Assembly: GCF_001701025.1 (NCBI RefSeq)
Contig: NZ_CP016793.1
Coordinates: 1,736,001-1,800,000 of the forward strand
DNA length: 64,000 bases
Reading direction: 5' to 3'
Source of the DNA: Lentzea guizhouensis
GTDB lineage: Bacteria; Actinomycetota; Actinomycetes; Mycobacteriales; Pseudonocardiaceae
Every line of letters starts with the position of its first letter. Position 1 is the stretch's first letter. Positions 7,367-15,318 of this stretch are shown piece by piece. Below the pieces are notes generated by a model, which had not been told where the DNA came from, ran no database searches, and worked only from the letters and a program-made list of their open reading frames with translations. The position numbers were made by a program, and so were the translations under genes.

Positions 7367-10218
7367 GCGGCGCCGTCCCGGTGGCGGCTCTTCCCGTCAC
7401 CGTGGCCCACGAGGTGGGCCTCGTCCTCGGTCAATCCGAGCTCGAGGTCGGCGGCGAGCTCGTCGTCGATCTCGTCCGGCACGTAGGTGGTCTGCGTCGC
7501 TGGCACCTGGTCCTCCTCGCCTGCAGGAAGAGCATCCCGGCCGCGCTTGGCGTCCGGAGTCGTGTCGAGCGAGTTGCGCAGGTGCTCCAGGTGCGGGCCG
7601 CTGAAGTCGATGCGGATCCGCTCCACGCCACCGGCACCGTCGCCGAAGATGAACTGCCGCGGCGCGCGGTCCCGTTCGGTGCCGGTCCGCTCACCGGGAC
7701 GGCGGCCGAGCGAGGCGACGACCTGCTCGTACCCGGCGCCGACGGGCACCTTCAGCAGCTTCAGCGCGTCCGCCTGCGCCTTGTCGTCGTCGAGCCGGCC
7801 GACGAAGACCGAGTCGAGCAGGGCGACGAAGCCCTGGATCCGCAGGAAGTCCTCGGGGATCTGCGACGACAGCAGCACACGCACGTTCCACTTGCGGGAG
7901 TCACGCGCGAAGCGGTTCATCAGCACGCGACCGGTCGGGACCTCGGAGAGGAAGAACGCCTCGTCGATCCAGACGCCCTTGCGCTCGTCCTTCGGCCGGT
8001 CGTAGATCGAGCGCTGGGTGAGCCAGGCGGCGAGGTTCAGCATCTCGACGCCGAGCGACTCCGCGTCGGTCCAGTGCTCGCGGCCGACGCCGTCCTTGGG
8101 CAGGGTGAGACCGGCCATGGTGAAGACGGTGAGCCGGTCGTCGCGCTGCTCGTTGTACGGGTCGGCGTTCGCCTCGGGGATCAGCAACGACATGCGCTCG
8201 CGCATCTCGTCGAGGAAGTCCGCGACGACGACGGCGTGCTCGTGGTGCTCGGACGCGTCCCGGCGCAGCGCCTCGAAGACGAGACCGGGGTGGGCGTCGA
8301 AGCGGCCACCGACCGTGCGGACGGCGCGCAGCAGCACGATGCGCGTCTGCGGCAGGCGGGCGACCTCGAACGGCAGCAGGCCGAGGAGCACGTCCAGCAC
8401 CAGCCGGCGACGGGTCGCCGCCGCCAGTGCCTTCTCCCGGCGCCAGGCCCGTTCCGGGTCGTCCTCCTCGCCGCGGAAGTGGTCGATCATCGGCTCGGCG
8501 ACCACCCGGTACGGGTTGAGGATGCCGGGCTGGGCGTTGAGCAGGTTGATCGGCCGGGCGTACGGGCGCAGCTCCGGCAGCTCGCACAGCGCGGCGAGCG
8601 GACCGGACGGGTCGAGCAGCGTCCAGTGCGCGCCGGCCCGCAGCGTCTTGTAGACGATGCCGCCGCCGAGGAACGACTTGCCGGCACCGAGACCCGCGAC
8701 CATCGCCGTCAGACCGGAGGAGTCGCGGAGCTCCTGGGCCATCCACGGGTCCCAGGCGACCGGGCGGCGGGTGGCCGTGACGGTCTCGCCGAGCAGGATG
8801 CCCTGGCGGTCACCGACCTCGGCCGTGGCCGTCGGAACGGCGGACGCCGCCCACAACACGCTGCCGCGCCGCAGGTACGCGCCGTTGGACAACGGCTCAC
8901 CGGGGATGAACTCGCGGGCGATCGCGTACTGCGCCTCGGGGTGTTCGATGGCGATCTTCGGCTTGTAGAGCTCCAGCAGCTGCTGAGCCAGCCGCAGCGC
9001 CTCGCGCTCGGTCGGGCCGGAGACCGCGAGCCGCCACCAGGACCTGACGCGGGTGCCGAGCGCGGTGAAGCCCGACGTCATCTCGTCGTCGATCTCCAGC
9101 ACGCGACCGGCCTGGCGGGCCAGCGACTGCGGCGGGTCCAGCTCGTGCTCGTCGGTGTAGTGGCGGACCTGCGAGCGCACCTTGCTCATCTGCCGGGAGA
9201 GCTCGCCGGACACCTCCTCCGGGCGGCGCACGTAGATCCGGGCGGACCACTCGACGGCGGCGGGCAGGCGGTCGGCGCGCTGCACCCACGGGTCGTCGAC
9301 CTCGGGGATCTGCAGGCCGTGCATCAGCCCGACGGTGAGCACCGCGACGTGCCGCTTGACGCCCGCGTTCGAGCCGGTGCGGCCGCGCACGACCACCGTC
9401 GGCGAGTAGGGCTCCTGGTGGAAGTCCGCCGCGTCGGTGAAGCTCGCGAGGTCCTCCGGTTCCCAGGCGGCACCGGGCACGGCGGGCATGTTGCGCGGCG
9501 CGGGCAGTCCCAGCGAGCACGACCGGTGCATCAGCCAGGACATCTCCTCGGCCGTCGCCGGCCGGCCCAGCAGGCCCGCGGACCCGATGACCTGGTCGAG
9601 GTGCTCGACCTCGGAGTCCAGCGCCACCAGCTCGGCGTCCACGGCGTCCGGGAAGACCTTGCGCAGCACGGGGGCCGCGCGTTCGACGGCGCGGTCCATC
9701 ATGTTGCGGGTCTGCACCTGGACGCCCAGGTAGACCTCTTTCTCCGCCATCGAGCGGCCCATGAGCTGCTGCTGCTCGCCGACCATGTAGTCGTCGAACG
9801 TCAGCGTGCCGGGGGTGTCCGGCAGGCGCTTGACGGCGTTGTGCACGTGCGCCTCGGCCCACATGCGGATCGGGTACGGCCGCGTGGTGACCCGCAGGTG
9901 CATCCAGCGGCCCTGCAGCTCGGCGTACTGGCCGGCGATCGCGGCGATCAGGTCCTGGCGCTGCGAGTCGCTGCGGAACGACCAGCGCTGCGGCGCGAGC
10001 CGGTACCAGGCGTAGACCTCCTGGCCGGTGCGCAGCAGGTGCCCGTCGATGCTGCGGGCGCTGATCGACGGGGTGTAGCTGGGCACGGCCTGCTCGCCGG
10101 GCAGGCGCCGGCCACGCTTGGAGTAGGCGGCCCGCTCGTGGTCGCGCGGGTCCGCGGCCGCGTGCTGGGCGATGTGCTGGGCGGAGCGACGGTCACGGTC
10201 TCGCCGGCGTCCGAACAC
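7363..10218 (-). CDS. VirB4/TraC-like secretion ATPase (SCO6880-type)
   Basis: The 951-residue product has an N-terminal region of about 480 residues with the SCO6880/PrgJ-like layout. Its RecA-like ATPase follows: Walker A GLGAGKSFLGG (Lys514) and Walker B GVWIDEAFFLSE (Asp752, Glu753). VLLSSQIPEDFL then provides the sensor Gln region. Such proteins power substrate movement and pilus or channel assembly at the inner membrane in type IV secretion. The GTG at 10218 has a textbook AAGGAGG ribosome site six bases upstream and lies 26 bp inside the PrgI-like gene; ATGA couples it to the VirB6-like gene. No VirD4-type coupling ATPase or relaxase is present in the window. Confidence 0.88.
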   Translation of the reverse strand: MFGRRRDRDRRSAQHIAQHAAADPRDHERAAYSKRGRRLPGEQAVPSYTPSISARSIDGHLLRTGQEVYAWYRLAPQRWSFRSDSQRQDLIAAIAGQYAELQGRWMHLRVTTRPYPIRMWAEAHVHNAVKRLPDTPGTLTFDDYMVGEQQQLMGRSMAEKEVYLGVQVQTRNMMDRAVERAAPVLRKVFPDAVDAELVALDSEVEHLDQVIGSAGLLGRPATAEEMSWLMHRSCSLGLPAPRNMPAVPGAAWEPEDLASFTDAADFHQEPYSPTVVVRGRTGSNAGVKRHVAVLTVGLMHGLQIPEVDDPWVQRADRLPAAVEWSARIYVRRPEEVSGELSRQMSKVRSQVRHYTDEHELDPPQSLARQAGRVLEIDDEMTSGFTALGTRVRSWWRLAVSGPTEREALRLAQQLLELYKPKIAIEHPEAQYAIAREFIPGEPLSNGAYLRRGSVLWAASAVPTATAEVGDRQGILLGETVTATRRPVAWDPWMAQELRDSSGLTAMVAGLGAGKSFLGGGIVYKTLRAGAHWTLLDPSGPLAALCELPELRPYARPINLLNAQPGILNPYRVVAEPMIDHFRGEEDDPERAWRREKALAAATRRRLVLDVLLGLLPFEVARLPQTRIVLLRAVRTVGGRFDAHPGLVFEALRRDASEHHEHAVVVADFLDEMRERMSLLIPEANADPYNEQRDDRLTVFTMAGLTLPKDGVGREHWTDAESLGVEMLNLAAWLTQRSIYDRPKDERKGVWIDEAFFLSEVPTGRVLMNRFARDSRKWNVRVLLSSQIPEDFLRIQGFVALLDSVFVGRLDDDKAQADALKLLKVPVGAGYEQVVASLGRRPGERTGTERDRAPRQFIFGDGAGGVERIRIDFSGPHLEHLRNSLDTTPDAKRGRDALPAGEEDQVPATQTTYVPDEIDDELAADLELGLTEDEAHLVGHGDGKSRHRDGAA

Positions 10219-10663
10219 CGCGAACCTCCTTCTTGCGCGTGGCTGACGTCCGGCGGTTCTGGGCCTGCTGTCTCGCCCGTTGTTTCTTGCTCAACTTGGG
10301 ACGAGGGCGCTGCGAGCTGACCCGGATCCGGGCGGCACTCGCCGCTCCGCCGGTGCTTGCCGTGCGTTCTCGAGGTGCGGTGAGCTCGCGGACCCACATC
10401 GACATGACGGCCGTGAGTGGCCGTTCATGGCTGATCCGCGCCGTGATGAAGCGAGTGAGGATGATCGTGGCGACGAGGGCCCACGCGGTCGAGAAGAACC
10501 CGAACCCGATGCCCACCTGCCGCTCGATCGTGAGTACGGCGAGGAAGACGACGATCCCGACGCCCCACGCCACATACCGCGCGCGCCAGGGAAAAGTCGC
10601 TTTGGGCGGCCCGAGCCAGACGGCGTCGACCCGGTAGACCTCGTCGTCAGTGCGAACCCGCAC
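10193..10663 (-). CDS. PrgI-like two-helix membrane protein (VirB3 analogue)
   Basis: The 156-residue protein begins with a short amphipathic region containing a DAVWLGPPKATFPWRARY motif. Two adjacent membrane helices follow (about residues 30-48 and 53-70), then a long, very basic cytoplasmic tail (KLSKKQRARQQAQNRR). Two closely spaced helices placed immediately before a VirB4-type ATPase gene are the signature of PrgI/VirB3-like subunits, which bind the ATPase. It overlaps that ATPase gene by 26 bp and lies 3 bp after the small pilin-like gene. Family membership is inferred from topology and gene order rather than from strong motifs. Confidence 0.7.
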   Translation of the reverse strand: MRVRTDDEVYRVDAVWLGPPKATFPWRARYVAWGVGIVVFLAVLTIERQVGIGFGFFSTAWALVATIILTRFITARISHERPLTAVMSMWVRELTAPRERTASTGGAASAARIRVSSQRPRPKLSKKQRARQQAQNRRTSATRKKEVRGVRTPARP

Positions 10664-10666
10664 GGA

Positions 10667-10945
10667 TCAGCCTCCGACGAACAAGCCGGCGAGCCACTTG
10701 CCGATGTCCGCACCCGCGTTGGTCGTGACGGCGAGGCCGATGATGGCCAGCGCGACGATCACACCACCCAGGCGGCGCATGACACCCGCGTTGTCGCCCT
10801 TGCCGCCGCCGAGCCACAGCAACAGCAGCGCCACGGTCAACAGGAGCAACGGGACGATGTTGCCCAGGATCCAGTCGCGGATGTTGTTCGTGCCCGGGGC
10901 CGTCGGCTGCTGCTGAGCGAGTGTCACCAGGTCCATGGCGGTCAT
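10667..10945 (-). CDS. Small two-helix membrane protein, VirB2/TrbC-like
   Basis: The 92-residue product has a short N-terminus, a helix LGNIVPLLLLTVALLLLW, a charged Gly/Lys loop and a second helix GGVIVALAIIGLAVTT, and ends in a hydrophobic Gly-rich tail. Size and topology fit a VirB2/TrbC pilin-like subunit or the small DUF4134-like channel proteins of Gram-positive systems. There is no cleavable signal peptide. It is the promoter-proximal gene of the minus-strand operon running down to 3194. The first Met is at 10945, with a second in-frame Met three codons later; either could be used. Confidence 0.65.
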   Translation of the reverse strand: MTAMDLVTLAQQQPTAPGTNNIRDWILGNIVPLLLLTVALLLLWLGGGKGDNAGVMRRLGGVIVALAIIGLAVTTNAGADIGKWLAGLFVGG

Positions 10946-11102
10946 TAGGTACTCCAGAGTGCGCTCGGGCTTGCGCTACGAGTAGAACACGAGTTCGTCA
11001 CGACGTGTGAAGCTGTTGCTGCGGGCTGTAGATCATCTGGGCGTTCCCCCTGGGAGGAATTACGTCTAATCTGGCCGACACATCATCACTGAGGAGACGT
11101 CA
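10946..11102. promoter_or_regulatory. Divergent promoter region between the secretion-like operon and the micro-ORF/ParB-like genes
   Basis: This 157-bp gap separates divergent starts at 10945 (minus) and 11103 (plus). It is less GC-rich than the flanks. On the plus strand TCTAATCT (11075-11082) contains a plausible -10 hexamer about 25 bases before the GTG, and GAGGAG (11091-11096) is a strong ribosome site. No clear operator repeat is visible. The assignment of the -10 is by eye. Confidence 0.4.
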
Positions 11103-11270
11103 GTGGGGAACACCAGGACCAAGATTCTCTCCGTCGCTGGCAAGGTTCACCCGACTGCGAACGCCCTGGTCACACTCAGTGCGTGCGTCTCACATGTGCG
11201 CACGTGTCCACTCAGGTGGAAGCCCTGGTCAGCCGGTTCGCGACCCCTCCGCGAGCGTGACCCGAAGTGA
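11103..11270 (+). CDS. Putative 55-residue micro-ORF upstream of the ParB-like gene
   Basis: GTG at 11103 is preceded at an ideal distance by GAGGAG and opens a frame of 55 codons ending at TGA 11268-11270. The product starts MGNTRTKILSVAGKV, contains two Cys residues in the middle (SACVSHVRTC) and ends with a basic Arg-rich tail. The next gene also has a GAGGAG site and begins 21 bp later, so the two look like one transcript. I do not recognise the peptide. It could be a small protein or a regulatory leader; coding status rests only on the ribosome site and spacing. Confidence 0.35.
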   Translation: MGNTRTKILSVAGKVHPTANALVTLSACVSHVRTCPLRWKPWSAGSRPLRERDPK

Positions 11271-11291
11271 CGACTCCGAGGAGACTCGCCC

Positions 11292-11624
11292 ATGCTCGAA
11301 CCTGACCTCGTACCGGACGGAAGTGTGGACGGAATCACAGCCTCCCCTAGTGCTCCAGGCGTGAACCAGCCTACCGGGAACGGCCCGCAATCACGGCGCC
11401 GGGTCCAGCGGACGATCAACTTCGACAGGTCGGTGCTGGAGCGCGCCCGTGCGGCGGCGACGTACCTCGCGTCCTGCGAACCCCAGGCGGGCGTGCGGTC
11501 GCTGGCGGACATCGTCAACCCGGCTGTCCTGGCGTACGTGACAGAGCTGGAGGAGCTGTACAACGCCGGGGAGCCGTTCCGCCCGGTGCTGCGGATGCCT
11601 TCGGGGCGCCCGGCGAACCGCTGA
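11292..11624 (+). CDS. ParB/centromere-binding-like small DNA-binding protein
   Basis: The 110-residue protein has a disordered Pro/Ser-rich N-terminal 35 residues. A compact domain follows: RRRVQRTINFDRSVLERARA, then SLADIVNPAVLAYVTELEEL. The strand followed by two helices is the ribbon-helix-helix-like layout seen in actinobacterial plasmid ParB/ParG-type centromere-binding proteins. GAGGAG lies eight bases before ATG 11292, supporting the start. No ParA gene is adjacent. Next to an orphan secretion-like cluster it may be a relic of a mobile element or a regulator of that cluster. Family assignment is moderate and function is inference. Confidence 0.5.
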   Translation: MLEPDLVPDGSVDGITASPSAPGVNQPTGNGPQSRRRVQRTINFDRSVLERARAAATYLASCEPQAGVRSLADIVNPAVLAYVTELEELYNAGEPFRPVLRMPSGRPANR

Positions 11625-11640
11625 GGACACCGGTCCGAGC

Positions 11641-11801
11641 TCAACCACGCCCGGCCCCCGTGACTCGCCGACCGCGGCCGGCCCGCCGAGTGCGTCGGTC
11701 AGGGCCTCCTTGACCTCGTCCTCGGCCAGCACCGGCAGCCCGAGCGCGGTCGCCGGCGTCGTCTTGCCGGAGCCCGGCCCCCCTCCCACCAACACGAACA
11801 C
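11641..11801 (-). pseudogene. Remnant of a P-loop AAA/kinase-type ATPase
   Basis: Reading the minus strand from GTG 11801 gives FVLVGGGPGSGKTT, a perfect Walker A with its preceding strand. This is followed by LGLPVLAEDEVKEALTDALG, the second conserved block of AAA_33/gluconate-kinase-like phosphotransferases. About four residues that normally separate the two blocks appear to be missing, and all sequence after about residue 50 is lost: the frame then runs antisense through the ParB-like gene without family likeness. It is therefore a truncated gene copy. It lies in the convergent gap after the ParB-like gene. Confidence 0.55.
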
Positions 11802-11828
11802 GCCGGGTGGTCACCCGAAAACGCGAAC

Positions 11829-11858
11829 GGGCCCGGCGACCGTGAAGTCGCCGGGCCC
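11829..11858 (-). terminator. GC-rich hairpin downstream of the secreted DUF6345-like gene
   Basis: Twelve-base arms GGGCCCGGCGAC (11829-11840) and GTCGCCGGGCCC (11847-11858) are perfect inverse complements around a six-base loop. The hairpin begins 13 bp beyond the stop of the gene ending at 11871. No U-tract follows on the minus strand, as is common for actinomycete hairpin terminators. It could also stop read-through of the kinase remnant. Confidence 0.7.
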
Positions 11859-11870
11859 TCACGAGTCCGG

Positions 11871-13454
11871 TCAGGACCCGCCGCGGATGCGCCAGAACAT
11901 GCCGGTCGAGGCGTAGTCAGGGCCCACCGAGCCCTTGCCCCAGAAGTAGTCGTCGAAGTTGCCGTAGCCGCCGGCGCCCAGGTAGACGCCCATGGTCGCC
12001 CACTCCACGTCCGGGGGCTGGGTGTCGATGCTGGCCTGCGCCCACGCGTCGCGGACCTTCATCGGCTTGTTCCACCAGAGGAACGGCGAGCGCCACATGT
12101 AGTGGCCGTACTTGCCGCCGTGGTTGGCGGAGTTGCGGCTGATCGTGGTGAAGCTGTTGATCTGGTGCAGGCCGCGGAAGGCCTGGCCCCAGCGCTGGCC
12201 CCACGTCTGGCCGCCGGTGTTGGTCTCCAGGATCAGGCAGGTGAAGAGGCTCATCCACTCGACGTCGTTGTTGCCCCAGCGCGCCTCGGTGTTGGCGAGC
12301 TTGGTGTCGTTGTGGTCGGAGCAGCCGGTGAAGTAGAAGCCGGTGCCGGAGCCGTGGCCCTGCCAGTAGGTGAGGTCGACGTCGTCGGCCCAGTCGGTGT
12401 CGTCACCGCCGGGGAACACCGGGTCCTTGAAGTCGCTCTCCCAGGCGTTGTGGTCGAGCCAGCTGAAGTCGCGGGTGATGCCGTGGTTGCTCGCCTCGGT
12501 GTTGAACGAGCCGATGTTGGCGGGCGTGTTGGGCAGGCCGGAGCAGTTGCCGGTGCCCTCGCTGCCGACCTGGGTGCCGGCGGCCTGCGTCTTGAACTGC
12601 TGCTCGGGACGCGGGGTCTGCGGCGGCTGCGGGGCCGGGATCTCCGCGCCCACCACGGCGGGCAGGGTGATGGCCTGCGGTGCGCCGCCGTCGTCGGTGC
12701 GGCCGGTGCAGCGGAACGACGGCTCCACCCGGTCGACCTTCTCACCGAGCGCGGGGGCCTCGTAGACGTAGCTGACGTCCGGCTTCACCTCGGCTCCGAG
12801 GTACTCCTGGCACAGCTTCAGGCCGTACGCGAGGTCGTTGACCTTGACGCTGTCCTTCTTCTCGTACGTGCGGGAGGCGTGGCTGAGGGCCGTGACGCCT
12901 TGCGCGTCGAACGCGACGCGGATGTTCGCGCCCTCACCCTCCAGCGGGATGCCGCCGAGCTGGAACGTGTACGACACCGACGTGTCGAGGTTCTGCGTGA
13001 GTCCGGTGCGGCCGTTGGCGTCCGAGAGTTCGAACGTCGTGTGCCGCGCGGTCGGCGTGGCGTTGTCCGGGAGCACCCCGGCGGAGCGCAGCGCCTCCTG
13101 GACGCGCTTCACGGCGACGTCGGTCGGGACGACCTGGATGCGCTTGAGCGCCTCGAGGTCCAGTGCGCTCTGCGTGGTCTCGTTGCCGTCCTCGTCCTCC
13201 CTGCCGCGTCCTTTGTCGACGGTCGGGACGCGGAGGTGGCGCTGCTCGTCGGCGAACGCCACCTCACCGCTCTCGGATCTGGCGACGTCCTTGAGCCCCA
13301 ACGCTCTTTGCAGCTTCTGCGCCTGCTCCTGGTCGAGTCCGGAGCTCGTCACCCCGTACACGGGCAGTTCCGCCTCTGCGGCGAGGCTGGTGCCCGCCGC
13401 TCCCGCGGTGATCAGGCTGGACAGGGCCAGCACCACGGTCAGCTTGCGTTGCAT
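11871..13454 (-). CDS. Secreted DUF6345-like protein with a caspase-fold-like His/Cys pair
   Basis: The 527-residue product opens with a Sec signal peptide (MQRKLTVVLALSSLITAGAA, cleavage near SLAA-EA). About 270 residues of a prodomain-like region follow, then a Pro/Gln linker (APQPPQTPRPEQ) and a C-terminal domain of about 225 residues. The latter holds TYWQGHGSG (His367) and, after a charged helix, WMSLFTCLIL (Cys406). Hydrophobic strand-His-Gly and strand-Cys blocks in this order are the layout of clan CD cysteine peptidases. The domain resembles DUF6345. The frame is open upstream, but ATG 13454 gives the signal peptide. Export is certain; peptidase activity is inference. Confidence 0.6.
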   Translation of the reverse strand: MQRKLTVVLALSSLITAGAAGTSLAAEAELPVYGVTSSGLDQEQAQKLQRALGLKDVARSESGEVAFADEQRHLRVPTVDKGRGREDEDGNETTQSALDLEALKRIQVVPTDVAVKRVQEALRSAGVLPDNATPTARHTTFELSDANGRTGLTQNLDTSVSYTFQLGGIPLEGEGANIRVAFDAQGVTALSHASRTYEKKDSVKVNDLAYGLKLCQEYLGAEVKPDVSYVYEAPALGEKVDRVEPSFRCTGRTDDGGAPQAITLPAVVGAEIPAPQPPQTPRPEQQFKTQAAGTQVGSEGTGNCSGLPNTPANIGSFNTEASNHGITRDFSWLDHNAWESDFKDPVFPGGDDTDWADDVDLTYWQGHGSGTGFYFTGCSDHNDTKLANTEARWGNNDVEWMSLFTCLILETNTGGQTWGQRWGQAFRGLHQINSFTTISRNSANHGGKYGHYMWRSPFLWWNKPMKVRDAWAQASIDTQPPDVEWATMGVYLGAGGYGNFDDYFWGKGSVGPDYASTGMFWRIRGGS

Positions 13455-13614
13455 CGTCTTGTTCCCCCTCCTCGGTGGGACGGTCGGCTGCAGGGGCCGA
13501 CCGTCTGACAGGAGGATCGGGGCGTGCGGGCGGTGATACCGACGGTGGTGAACCGGGCCCGGCTCACCACTCGAACGGCCGCATTTCTGTAACGCCCTTG
13601 GTGCTTGCGTGTAC

Positions 13615-14739
13615 TTAGAGGCGGATCCCCGGGTACTTGATGCCCGCGCCGGTGTTGAGCACGACCACCTCGTCGGTCGGCTGGAGCCAGCCGTCCTTGC
13701 GCAGCTCCCTGACGGCGCTGAGGGTCGCGGCGCCCTCCGGGCACAGGAACACACCTTCGAGCCGGGCACATTCGGCGCGGTCGGCCTCGATCTGCTCGTC
13801 GGTGACGGCGACCGCGGTGCCGTTGGTCTGCCGGAGCGCTTCGAGGATGATGAAGTCCCCCAACGGTTTCGGCACGTTGATGCCGAACGCGCCGGTGTGG
13901 GCGCCCTCCCAGAACGTCGACTCCTCCGCACCCTCGACGAAGGCCCTGACGATCGGCGCGCACCCGGTGGCCTGCACCGCGACCAGCCTCGGCAGCTTCT
14001 CGCTGATCCAGCCGAGCTCCCGCATCTCCTGCAGCGCCTTGTAGATCCCGATGAGACCCACGCCACCACCGGTCGGGTAGACGATCACGTCGGGCACGCG
14101 CCAGCCGAGCTGTTCGACGATCTCGTAACCCATCGTCTTCTTGCCCTCGATCCGGTACGGCTCCCTGAGAGTCGACGCGTCGAACAGGTCCACGTCGGCC
14201 AGCGCCTTGGCGGCGTCGGCGATGGTGCCGGGCACGATCCGCAGCTCGGCGCCGCTCGCCGCGACCTCCTCGCGGGTGATCAGCGGGGCGTCCTGCGGCA
14301 TGGCGATGACGCTGCGCAGGCCGGCGCGGGCGGCGTACAGGGCCCAGGCGGCGCCCGCGTTGCCGTTGGTCGGCATCTTGATGCCCTTGATGCCGAGCTC
14401 TTTCGCCTTCGCGACACCGACGGCCGCGCCGCGGGCCTTGAACGACCCGGTCGGGACGAGCGACTCGTCTTTCATGATGATGTTCGCGTCGAGTGCCGCG
14501 CCGATCCTGCGCAACGGGACGAGCGGGGTCATGCCCTCACCCAGGCTGAACGCGGGGTCGGGGTTGAACACGGGCAGCACGTCGCGGTAGCGCCACAGCG
14601 AGTTCTCGCTGGTCGGGCGCGCGACGCGGAGCAGGTCGTAGCGGGCCAGCAGCGGCGAGGCGCAGGAGTGGCAGAGGTTCTGGACGGCGTTGGCGTCGTG
14701 CTCGCGGCCGCACCGCGCACACTCCAGATGAGAAAGCAT
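13615..14739 (-). CDS. thrC: Threonine synthase (PLP-dependent, zinc-ribbon type)
   Basis: The 374-residue enzyme starts with a small zinc ribbon (CARC at residues 8-11 and CHSC about 15 residues later). It continues with the fold type II PLP domain. GSFKARGAAVGVA carries the Schiff-base lysine (Lys101), TNGNAGAAWALYAARAG is the substrate Asn loop, and YPTGGGVGLIGI is the phosphate-binding glycine loop. It converts O-phosphohomoserine to threonine. The zinc ribbon is usual for archaeal/actinobacterial short threonine synthases; a related threonine dehydratase-like role cannot be excluded. The stop is TAA at 13615-13617. No threonine-pathway neighbours are present, so it is probably a monocistronic unit. 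Confidence 0.82.
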   Translation of the reverse strand: MLSHLECARCGREHDANAVQNLCHSCASPLLARYDLLRVARPTSENSLWRYRDVLPVFNPDPAFSLGEGMTPLVPLRRIGAALDANIIMKDESLVPTGSFKARGAAVGVAKAKELGIKGIKMPTNGNAGAAWALYAARAGLRSVIAMPQDAPLITREEVAASGAELRIVPGTIADAAKALADVDLFDASTLREPYRIEGKKTMGYEIVEQLGWRVPDVIVYPTGGGVGLIGIYKALQEMRELGWISEKLPRLVAVQATGCAPIVRAFVEGAEESTFWEGAHTGAFGINVPKPLGDFIILEALRQTNGTAVAVTDEQIEADRAECARLEGVFLCPEGAATLSAVRELRKDGWLQPTDEVVVLNTGAGIKYPGIRL

Positions 14740-14758
14740 GGGTCAATCAATACAGCGC

Positions 14759-15141
14759 GGATGAGCCGGCATGTAAGCCGGATCCTGTTCACGGAGCTCA
14801 CGCCCCGCTCGGCGGCCATCCATCTGGGCCTGCCGTCGCCGGCAGGCTCTAGCGGCCTACCCGCGAGCATCGGGCGGGCCGCCCTCGAACGCTCGCGCAG
14901 GCGCTCGCGCGCCCTCTTGGCCTTGCTCCGGGTGGGGTTTACCTAGCCGCCCCAGTCACCTGGGGCGCTGGTGGTCTCTTACACCACCGTTTCACCCTTA
15001 CCGCGGCTTTCGCCGAGGCGGTCTGCTTTCTGTGGCACTGTCCCGAGGGTCGCCCCTGGTTGCCGTTAACAACCACCCTGCCCTGTGGAGTCCGGACTTT
15101 CCTCGACGATCACCCGCCGCGGCCGCCCTGCCGACTCATCC
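14759..15141 (-). ncRNA. rnpB: RNase P RNA, bacterial class A
   Basis: The minus strand shows the conserved core of type A RNase P RNA. GAGGAAAGTCCGGACTCC lies near the 5' end, followed by ACAGGGCAGGGTGGTTGT and a GGGGCGACCC stem. ACAGTGCCACAGAAAGCAGA, the CCAGGTGACTGGGGC region and GGTAAACCCCACC come next. The ends GGATGAGTCGG (15141-15131) and CCGGCTCATCC (14769-14759) pair to form P1 with one G-U wobble, which fixes the boundaries at about 383 nt. It processes tRNA 5' ends. The exact ends are approximate to a few bases. Confidence 0.93.
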
Positions 15142-15150
15142 GCGCTCGTC

Positions 15151-15156
15151 AGGATA
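15151..15156 (-). promoter_or_regulatory. -10 hexamer of the rnpB promoter
   Basis: On the minus strand TATCCT lies nine bases before the predicted RNase P RNA 5' end, a good match to the actinobacterial sigma-A -10 box (TANNNT). A possible TGGACA -35 lies 20 bases further upstream, which is a long spacer, so only the -10 is proposed. Confidence 0.45.
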
Positions 15157-15318
15157 TCCCAGGTGCTGGAACCGGTTGTCCACCGGTCCGGACGTTGGTT
15201 CACTTCTGCTCATGACACGACGTCGCCACGTCGACCACGGCCACGTGGCAGCCAGCCTGTGTTGCCGCTGAGACCGCTCGCCGCCCACGTCCGCGCGATC
15301 TCAGGGAGTTGTCCTGCC

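Noticed and set aside
7183..10320. A 1045-codon open frame antisense to the VirB4-like gene, with similar long antisense frames at 1653-3299, 3658-5514 and 12102-13508
   Set aside because: These mirror genes with clear catalytic motifs on the opposite strand, have Arg/Gly/His-biased composition typical of high-GC shadow frames, and show no domain or ribosome site.
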